This document shows, piece after piece, positions 57,431 to 64,000 of a stretch of 64,000 nt of DNA (its first letter is position 1; the number at the start of each line of letters is the position of its first letter). Location: positions 248,001-312,000 of the forward strand of contig CAJNDT010005868.1 of the NCBI GenBank assembly GCA_905221615.1, in the 5' to 3' direction. The notes beneath the pieces were generated by a model, which saw nothing but the letters and a program-made list of their open reading frames with translations, did no database searches and was not told the origin of the DNA. This DNA comes from Symbiodinium sp. CCMP2592 (lineage: Eukaryota; Sar; Dinophyceae; Suessiales; Symbiodiniaceae). The position numbers and the translations under genes are program-made.

Positions 57431-57503
57431 CTCTGAACGAGAAGCCTTCGGCGCATGGCCAGGCCCTGAAGCGTGAGTTCGAGGAGCCGTGCCGCTGCTT
57501 GGG
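57431..57503 (+). CDS. Candidate exon
   Basis: LNEKPSAHGQALKREFEEP then CRCLG is open. A GTGAGT inside it (57473) could be an earlier donor. Confidence 0.35.
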
Positions 57504-57771
57504 GTGTCGTCGACAGCCTGAAACCTGAAACCCAAAGCAGCAAACCCTAAAAACCCAAAACCTTAGCCCTCAACCCTAAACTCTGAACCGAAAACCCAAA
57601 GCCCCAGACGCTGAACCTTAGACCCAAAAACCCAAGCCCTAAACTTTTTAAACCCTGAGCCATAAGCCCCGAACCCTACGTCTTACACCTTAAACCACAA
57701 GCCTTGAACCCTCAACCCCGAGCCCTAAACCTTAAACCCCAAACTCCCGAACCCTAAACCTTAGACCCTGA

Positions 57772-57880
57772 AACCCTTTAACCCTAAACCCCTAAACCCC
57801 TAAACCCTAAACCCTTTACCCCCAAACCCCTAAACCTTACACCCTTTAACCCCTAAACCCCTAAACCTCAAACCCAATCT
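57772..57880. repeat. Interstitial telomere-like tract
   Basis: CCCTAAACC and CCCCTAAACC units, ending just before the next exon. Confidence 0.9.
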
Positions 57881-57889
57881 GCGCCGAAG

Positions 57890-57934
57890 GAGCTCCAAAC
57901 CAAAGCCAAGGAGAAGGCGAATCGAGCCAAAGAG
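57890..57934 (+). CDS. Micro-exon, coiled-coil-like
   Basis: 45 bases, 15 codons ELQTKAKEKANRAKE between GCCGAAG and GT (GAG|GTTCAC), phase 0 at both ends. Confidence 0.6.
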
Positions 57935-57984
57935 GTTCACCGCTGGCATTGTGTCAGCTAGTAATGACCCTTACAAGTAGGGAC

Positions 57985-58166
57985 CCTATACCCATCCACT
58001 ATGAACCCCTATATGGCATATGAACCTTAAACCCTTTTAGGGTTCATGTCGTCCTTAAGGTAAGCACCAAACTAAGTCTGCTGGTCGGGAGGATCTAGAA
58101 AGTAGTTCCCCTAATTTCGGGCCCTAGACTACTAAAGGGAACTTTACAGGAATCCCCATTTAGGGA
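57985..58166. repeat. Two adjacent worn foldbacks
   Basis: ATGAACCC..GGGTTCAT around 58000-58048, then TCTAGAAAGTAGTTCCC and GGGATCTACTTTTTGGA around 58096-58166. Confidence 0.55.
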
Positions 58167-58441
58167 TCTACTTTTTGGATTTTGCCGGGGTCTGGGCAAT
58201 GACATCTTCTTCCCCTGGCAATGACAGGCCGTCACTTCTATGTCGAGTCCGTTTGTTTTCGGGCTTAGGGCAATGCTTGTAGTCCCTACTGCTGCGTTGT
58301 GCCGCCTTGCGCTTGGGCTCCAAGTGCAAGCAAGGACTTGTAGTCCTTCCGTTTCTGGTCAGGAAGCCCTAAACCCCCAAACCCTATACCATGCTCTAGA
58401 CCCTAGGATTTCGTTGTTCTTCCGTTGTCTCTGCGCGCCAG

Positions 58442-58495
58442 ATATTCGAAGCAAAGCGGGCTGCTGAGATCAAGCGCCTCAAGGAGAAGCAAAAG
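58442..58495 (+). CDS. Micro-exon, coiled-coil-like
   Basis: 54 bases, 18 codons IFEAKRAAEIKRLKEKQK between GCGCCAG and a GC donor (AAG|GCGGGG). Confidence 0.65.
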
Positions 58496-58557
58496 GCGGG
58501 GTTTGGAGCTTAGGGCTTATGGTTTGGATCGGATTCATGGGGGTTATTGGGTAGAGT

Positions 58558-58862
58558 GTACCCTAAACCCTAAACCCTAAACCCTAAACCCCTAAACCCT
58601 AAACCCTAATTATTATTGGGTAGAGTGATATGGGGTTGGGCAAGGTTTGATATGGTGGTGTCGTGGGGCTTAGTGGGTGCGCAGGCGCAGCAGTTTCGAG
58701 GGTTTTGGCTTCATTGATGGGTCAACCCCAAACCGAAACACAACTCTCCCCCAAAAAATGCTAACCCGCTAAACCCCAAACCCTCTAACCCCCAACAAGT
58801 CTACCCTAAAACCGTAAACCCTAAACCCTAAACCTGTTTAAAACCCTAAACCCTAAACCCTA
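58558..58862. repeat. Telomere-like tracts
   Basis: CCCTAAA runs at 58558-58610 and 58803-58862 with a related, worn stretch between. Confidence 0.85.
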
Positions 58863-59137
58863 TACTAAGCCCCAAACCCCAAACCCAAAGCCCTATTCGA
58901 ACCCCTAAGGCGCCAACTGGATGTTATACCTTAGGTACTGCCCCCATACAGTAAGAGTCTATAGTAGGGCTACGATTAAGGTCCTAATCTATCTATATTA
59001 TGAATATTATTCAACTATTGCTGATTCGGGGGCCGTACCCGAGTTATACCCTAAACCCTGATAACCCCTTATAGATCCCTCAAAGGAACCCTTAAAGGAG
59101 GACCCTCGAGGAACCCAATGCTTGCTGACCTGAGCAG

Positions 59138-59183
59138 GAAGAGAAGGAACGACTTCAAGACCAGTTGAAGCAGAAGCTGCCTG
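59138..59183 (+). CDS. Micro-exon, coiled-coil-like
   Basis: EEKERLQDQLKQKLP between GAGCAG and GT (CCTG|GTGAAA). 46 bases if this donor is used. Confidence 0.6.
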
Positions 59184-59646
59184 GTGAAAGCTCGTTGTGG
59201 TCAGAAGTGGGATTTTGGGGTATAGGGTTCAGGGGTTTAGGGGTTTAGGGCTTTGCGGGTTTGTGTTGTAGGGTTCAGGGTTCAGGGCAATTAGGCTTAG
59301 GGTTTAAGGTTGAGGGTTTTGTTCGTTATCCTTAGGGTTCAGGGCTTAGGACGTTTAGTTTTGTAGATAGGGTCTAGGGTTTAGGCTTGGGGGCTTTGTT
59401 CTTTAGGGTTCAGGGTTTGGGCTTTACGGGTCACAGGGGCTTCCATTAAGGGATCTATATGATATATTTTTAGGGTTCCTTTAAAGGGATCTATAGGGGT
59501 ACCTTTAAGGGCTTCCATTAAGTGCAGGTGGTCCTTATCTATGGGTTTTGGTACCCTCAAGAGGCCCTAAAGTCCTAGAGTAGGGAGCACACTGGACTCT
59601 CTGGGACAAGCATCACCTTAGGCATTTGCAGAGATGATTTTGACAT

Positions 59647-59757
59647 GAGTGTTTCCGAAAATAGGGGACCCTAATATAGTACCCTATAAATAGTAGGATC
59701 CTTCTTATCAGGACGCCAAAATAAGTTACCCCCCACCCCCTAATTTTCGGAAACTCT
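59647..59757. repeat. Foldback element family C, copy 3
   Basis: GTTTCCGAAAATAGGGG pairs with CCCCTAATTTTCGGAAAC; centre has TAGTAGGATCCTTCTTAT. Confidence 0.8.
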
Positions 59758-59864
59758 AAACCCTTATAGAGCCCTTAGAGGAGCCCTTATAGTATCCTTA
59801 TGGTAACCCTTTAAAGGAAGCCTAAGGTATCCTAATACATGGGGGAAACTCCCACATCTCACAG

Positions 59865-59921
59865 TTCCGGGATGCTCCTGCCAAAGGACGACTCACCCAA
59901 ACGAAGGCTCGGAAATGCGAT
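59865..59921 (+). CDS. Micro-exon
   Basis: 57 bases, 19 codons FRDAPAKGRLTQTKARKCD between CTCACAG and GT (GAT|GTAGCA). A second frame is also open, so phase is not certain. Confidence 0.5.
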
Positions 59922-59951
59922 GTAGCAGAGCTCCCCCTGGATTTTTGGGCC

Positions 59952-60089
59952 CCTACTTAAAGGATCATGGGACGTAGTATTTGGGGTTATAAGTTATAAG
60001 TAAGGTAACTACAGTTATAAATACATATAACCTTAAGTAGGGTACTTGTAACCCTATACTTACTAAGTCCCATGATCCTCCAAGTAGGA
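59952..60089. repeat. Foldback element family B, copy 4
   Basis: ACTTAAAGGATCATGGGAC and TCCCATGATCCTCCAAGTA; more than 50 kb from the left-arm copies. Confidence 0.85.
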
Positions 60090-60538
60090 TTTGTTGCGGT
60101 TTGACCCCTAGGGTGTTGCGGTTTCTGCGTGGTGTTTGTTCAACCTGTTCCGCACCTGCATTCTGTGCTTTGGACTTCTAGGGTTCGTGTTGAACGAAAC
60201 CTCGAGTTGAGAGTTTGACGCTTCCGCATAGCAAAGAGAAACAACAAGAAGTGTATCAGGTGCTAGCGATGCCTGCAAGGTCCTCAATCTTTGAATTCGG
60301 TTCAATTTTTGGGGATATTGGGTCCCGGCGGTATACGATGCGAGTATAACAGTATAACTGCATTCAGCGTCATGGTTTGTGAAGTCTGATTATTTGGCTG
60401 GCTGGTCTCTCGATGAAGAGCTTCAGGGACAATACACGGACCCTACGCCTTAACTCTGTGAGCCCAGTACATGCCAAATCCAAAACGCCCAAGCCCCAAG
60501 CCCCAAAAGTAGAGCTTCAGATCCTATGACTTTCCCAG

Positions 60539-60578
60539 GAAGTTGAAAGAGCAGATGGAGATACTGAAGGCTGAAAAT
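60539..60578 (+). CDS. Micro-exon, coiled-coil-like
   Basis: KLKEQMEILKAEN after TTCCCAG, up to GT (AAT|GTGTTT). Starts in a split codon by this reading. Confidence 0.45.
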
Positions 60579-61180
60579 GTGTTTAAGGTTCAGGGATTAA
60601 GGCTTATAGGGATAGGCTGCACGGAAAGATGGGTGTCAGCGTTGGTGTGTAAGATTATGGGGCTTGGGGTTAGGGTGCACGGAAAGATGGTTGTCAACGT
60701 TGACAGCTTCATGTTTAGGGTGCAATTCTAAAGAGAGGTGCCTGAATCTTCGGTAATACTTCAGTTTTCTTGGGTATTCTCTATAGCATTTTCTAGAGGT
60801 GCATGTTTGCGGCTGCTGCTGTTCAGGGGCTTCTCTGCAAGCAGAGGTCCAGCTGTCCAAATATTATCGGCCTCGGAATATTGAGAACTTCTTTACTGGA
60901 TAATGGTTCCTATGAGGTCCACGACAGTGATTACCGTAAGAGTTTCTATAGTAGTTCCTACTAGTTCCCAAAAGGTTTACTACCATGGTTACTATACAGG
61001 TTTCTAAACTCACTTTACCGTTCACTGCTATACAGTCCTGTGACTGATGTGTAGTTGGACTGTCTAGGAATATGAGTTAAAGTTTAGGATAGGTGCAGGC
61101 TTGTGCGGTTTAGGCTTCAGGAGGACATGTTTTACTATTCCCTGAACATGAAGGGAGAGTGTCCCAAACCCTAAACCCTA

Positions 61181-61271
61181 CCTTAACCCTGAATAACCTA
61201 CCCTTTTTAGGGCTCCTTATTATGATTTCTGTATATAAGTCCTTAAAACTGTAGGTTCTTCGGGGTCAAGG
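61181..61271. repeat. Foldback element family H, copy 2
   Basis: CCTTAACCCTGAATAACCTAC is identical over 21 bases to copy 1 at 13727. Confidence 0.8.
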
Positions 61272-61333
61272 TAAACCCTAAACCCTTAAACCCTAAACCC
61301 TAAAGCGATCATCTGCAAGCTTAAAGAGTACAG

Positions 61334-61387
61334 GAGCGTGAGATCAAAGCAAAGATCCACGAGCAGCGCATTCAAACCGAGCCGGGG
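61334..61387 (+). CDS. Micro-exon, charged helix
   Basis: 54 bases, 18 codons EREIKAKIHEQRIQTEPG between GTACAG and a GC donor (GGG|GCCCCT). Confidence 0.6.
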
Positions 61388-61420
61388 GCCCCTTCTGCAT
61401 CGCACATCCGATCACTAACC

Positions 61421-61600
61421 CTAAGGGTCCATGTACCCACATAGGGGGTTCTTTTAAGGTTTCTATAAGGGCCTAGGGATGTTTGAAGAATATAAGGGTC
61501 CATGTACCCAAATAGTATATACTTAGGCCCCAAAGTACCTACATAGGACTGTTTTATTAAGGCCTAAGTATCTACTATTTTGGTACATGGAGCCTTTGGG
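61421..61600. repeat. Family D, copies 3 (partial) and 4
   Basis: CTAAGGGTCCATGTACCCA at 61421 and again, as TAAGGGTCCATGTACCCA, at 61492; the latter pairs with TGGTACATGGAGCCTTTGG at the right end. Confidence 0.75.
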
Positions 61601-61699
61601 TAACTGTGAGACCTCTTCGTCTCCATCTCTGCCTCAAGCCCTGTTCAAGACGTCCCAAAGCCCCGAAGTCTAAACCGGAGTTTGGGTGTAGTGCTTCGG

Positions 61700-61796
61700 T
61701 TGATGGTATAAATCCTGCATTACCTTAAGGTCCCTAAAGTATGGGAACTATGGTCTTTTCCTTATTATGGGAAAATGCAGGATTCATATCATCAGC
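61700..61796. repeat. Foldback element family F, copy 2
   Basis: GTTGATGGTATAAATCCTGC at left; GCAGGATTCATATCATCAGC at right. Confidence 0.8.
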
Positions 61797-61848
61797 CGTT
61801 CCGCATAGTTAGTAGATGTTAATAGCATAGTAGCATCATTCCCCAGGC

Positions 61849-62034
61849 TTGCCTAACAGGCATTTTGCGAGTCCCTGGTATCATTATGAGGGCTTGGACG
61901 ACTTGCCTTGGTGTGTCGGGTATGGAGATAACGCTCCATGGCTCCATGGACTCGTATTTCAAGCGTGCTTCGGGGGTTTTGCTTCCCAAGCAGCATTCAG
62001 CTGCCGGTCTTCAGGGCCACAGGTCCAGGATTGA
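61849..62034 (+). CDS. Candidate exon
   Basis: HFASPWYHYEGLDDLPWCVG, YGDNAPWLHGLVFQACFGG reads as an aromatic-rich protein. Boundaries unclear; an overlapping frame is open too. Confidence 0.35.
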   Translation: MPNRHFASPWYHYEGLDDLPWCVGYGDNAPWLHGLVFQACFGGFASQAAFSCRSSGPQVQD

Positions 62035-62100
62035 GGTTACGAGTTTAGGGGCTTTAGAGTTTTTCGGGATGAGGTTACTGGTTCATGTGACACTAAGAAG

Positions 62101-62142
62101 GCACCAAATCCTGTACCCAAACCCAGCATCCGAAGCTGTCAG
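62101..62142 (+). CDS. Micro-exon
   Basis: 42 bases, 14 codons APNPVPKPSIRSCQ between AAGAAG and GT (CAG|GTAACA). Confidence 0.45.
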
Positions 62143-62340
62143 GTAACATGAGTGTTCAACTACAGCCCAGAAGGTTGTTGCATCTAGCGGAGAGGTTTTA
62201 GAGATTTCAGTTCCTTTCCTAGAAGGGCTTAGGAAGTAGGGTTACTGGTTGTGGCTATTATTGTCGACGCTGCACAGAGGAACACCCCAGCAAAAGGATG
62301 TTCTTGCATTCCCATAACAAACATCGACTCTTGTCTTTCC

Positions 62341-62490
62341 TTTAGGGTTTAGGGTTTCGGGGTTTAGAGCTTAGGGTTTAGGGTTTAGGGGTTTAGAGCT
62401 TCGGGGTTTAGAGCTTAGGGGTTTAGAGCTTAGGGGTTTAGATTCAGGGGTTTAGGGTTTACGGGTTTAGGGGTTTAGGGTTTAGGCTAC
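62341..62490. repeat. Interstitial telomere-like tract
   Basis: TTTAGGG and GGGGTTTAGAGCTTA units, opposite orientation to the 57-58 kb tracts. Confidence 0.9.
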
Positions 62491-62551
62491 ATATGCAGGG
62501 CTCTTGACCGCTTAGGCTTTTGCGCACTCCTCTGGCTCTTGTATGGAATGA

Positions 62552-62653
62552 TGGAAGTTTCCTAAAATGGGGAACTCTAATATAGTACACTAAATAGTAG
62601 GATCCTTATTATAAGGAGCCCAGAATGAGGTACCCCCTAATTTTCGGAAACTC
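62552..62653. repeat. Foldback element family C, copy 4
   Basis: GGAAGTTTCCTAAAATGGGG and CCCCTAATTTTCGGAAACT; centre TAGTAGGATCCTTATTATA. Confidence 0.8.
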
Positions 62654-62745
62654 TAAGCCCGTATAGAGCCCTTTTAAGGTAGACTTATAGTAAATAACCA
62701 TTTAAAGGAACCCTAAGGTGTCGTAATATTGCTTGAAACGTAAAG

Positions 62746-62817
62746 CGCTCCGACGCCGAGGGTCAGCCTATACTGCATGGCTCTGATGATGCCATTCGGG
62801 TGCGCCGCCGTCAAGAG
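62746..62817 (+). CDS. Candidate exon
   Basis: RSDAEGQPILHGSDDAIRVR then RRQEG after GTAAAG. The 3' end is uncertain. Confidence 0.4.
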
Positions 62818-63014
62818 GGGGGCTAAGGGGCTTTGGTGTACTCTTCCTTGGGGGGTTCCTCAAAAGGGGTTCCTTAAAGGGGTCTATAAAGTCTATAAGG
62901 GGTCTATAGCAGGGTTCTATAATATAGTAAGGTGCTCCATTCTGCGAATCCAAACCACTGCTTGCCGGATGACTGAGATTTCTTGGCCCATGGTTTCAGG
63001 GTGGAAATGCTAGA

Positions 63015-63145
63015 GTATTAGGGTTCAGGGTTTAGGGTTTAAGGTTTAGGGTTTCAGGGTTTAGGGGTTGGGGTTCAGTGTTTAAGGTTTAGGGTTTCAG
63101 GGTTTAGGGTTTAAGCTTCAGGGTTTCAGGCTTTAGGGTTTAGGG
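63015..63145. repeat. Interstitial telomere-like tract
   Basis: TTTAGGG units with TTTCAGGG and TTTAAGG variants. Confidence 0.9.
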
Positions 63146-63290
63146 GTGCTGGTGCCAGCACAGGGAGGCTGTATTGCGGAAACGATGTGCAAAGTTCACG
63201 GGGTAAGGGCTCGTTTACAGATTCGAGGTTGACTGCGCTAGGCCGTTTATAGGCCCTAAACCCAAAACCAGAAATCACGGCATTTGGGGG

Positions 63291-63388
63291 CTCTTACCTT
63301 TGGTTAGTAGGGAATGGAAGAATGGTAGTGATAGTAGTTATGATTCTACCCCATTCCTCCATTCCCTACTAACCAAAGGTAAGGGCTA
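63291..63388. repeat. Foldback element, single copy
   Basis: CTTACCTTTGGTTAGTAGGG and CCCTACTAACCAAAGGTAAG are perfect complements; about 40 bases between. Confidence 0.9.
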
Positions 63389-63483
63389 GACTAGTGCCTT
63401 TCCAGTTCAGCATACACACGGGGTTCTCGGCTTCAGACATAGGACTTCGCTCGCGCTCTCAGTGCTTTCTTTTTGCTTGGCAG

Positions 63484-63545
63484 GCAAAAAAACAAGCACC
63501 AATATGTGGACACAAGAATCATTTCAAGAATCTCTGCCACGAGTG
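63484..63545 (+). CDS. Candidate exon with Cys/His spacing
   Basis: TTGGCAG acceptor, then AKKQAPICGHKNHFKNLCHE. The C-x2-H-x3-H and C-H pattern is suggestive of metal binding only. A GA donor after TGCCAC would join it in phase 0 with the next exon. Confidence 0.45.
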
Positions 63546-63620
63546 GTAACCGCTTCCCACTGGAAACCTATAGCTGTAAACTTACGTAACTCTACACCCG
63601 ACGGGCCCTGATTCACTCAG

Positions 63621-63683
63621 GTAGCTTACAAGGATCGGTTCCCCAGCCCTACGGTGACGATGTCTTTGACAAGCAATGAATAC
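63621..63683 (+). CDS. Candidate exon, last in window
   Basis: CACTCAG acceptor, VAYKDRFPSPTVTMSLTSNE, ending near TACAG|GGG. The gene probably continues past the window. Confidence 0.45.
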
Positions 63684-64000
63684 AGGGGTCGGACTAATTG
63701 GGCCTAGTATGCCCTATAGTCCCTACACTGGTATACCGGTATATTGGGAAGTAGAATGACTAAGTCCCTCATACAACTTTAAGTCAAGCCATGCAAATAA
63801 CTCAGGGTGCAGCTTTAAGAATCGGTAAGACAGGTACTACATATAGATCACAGAAAGAAAACTCTTAGAATTAGACCCACTGCCAGGTACTCCTAAACTT
63901 CAGCTTACCTAAAGCCACGTCCGGACAAGAGGAACTCGACCTTCGCTGAACCTTAGCCTCCTGCATCTGGTTTATTTCCGGAGCCACTATGATGCAACCT

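Overview
The window looks like nuclear DNA of a dinoflagellate, probably a Symbiodinium-like alga; the genus is a guess. Reasons: coding islands join in frame only if introns start with GT, GC or GA and end in AG followed by G, the relaxed splice code known from dinoflagellates; plant-type TTTAGGG/CCCTAAA telomere-like tracts are scattered everywhere; and recognisable conserved proteins are almost absent. No bacterial operon, rRNA, CRISPR array or autonomous transposase was seen. One 100-base N gap (44065-44164) marks a scaffold join. All gene models are by-eye exon joins from raw sequence, without transcripts.

Three zones can be told apart. Left arm (about 1-19.2 kb) and right arm (about 57-64 kb) carry many tiny plus-strand exon candidates (roughly 30-110 bp, often exact multiples of three), many Glu/Lys/Arg/Ala-rich as in coiled coils. 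They are separated by introns of a few hundred bases to over 1 kb, packed with foldback elements: short inverted repeats of about 90-130 bp that fall into at least eight families, plus degenerate telomere-like repeats. The arms may be parts of one very large gene or of several intron-rich genes.

The central zone (about 20.4-55 kb) has none of these foldback families. Its genes are compact, with larger exons and introns of mostly 45-230 bp, and a recurring TTCGCC/TTCGTC hexamer motif appears in exons, introns and just before candidate start codons. The best models are a 1361-residue orphan protein (44858-49360), a two-exon basic protein with a decayed copy beside it (51645-52773 and 49720-49950), a five-exon 264-residue protein (41738-43011), a two/three-exon gene before it (40963-41618), and multi-exon genes at 27762-29271, 30173-32404 and 35366-36970. 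The most informative locus is 33802-34202: a divergent histone H3-type fold whose loop 1 has the length typical of centromeric H3. A probable minus-strand gene lies at 22.0-23.5 kb. Tandem repeats (65, 104, 173-177, about 200 and about 210 bp) and long (TAG)n arrays punctuate this zone, and an AT-rich island (19.2-20.35 kb) separates it from the left arm.

No pathway can be reconstructed. Except for the H3-like fold, the proteins are described by their visible features only.
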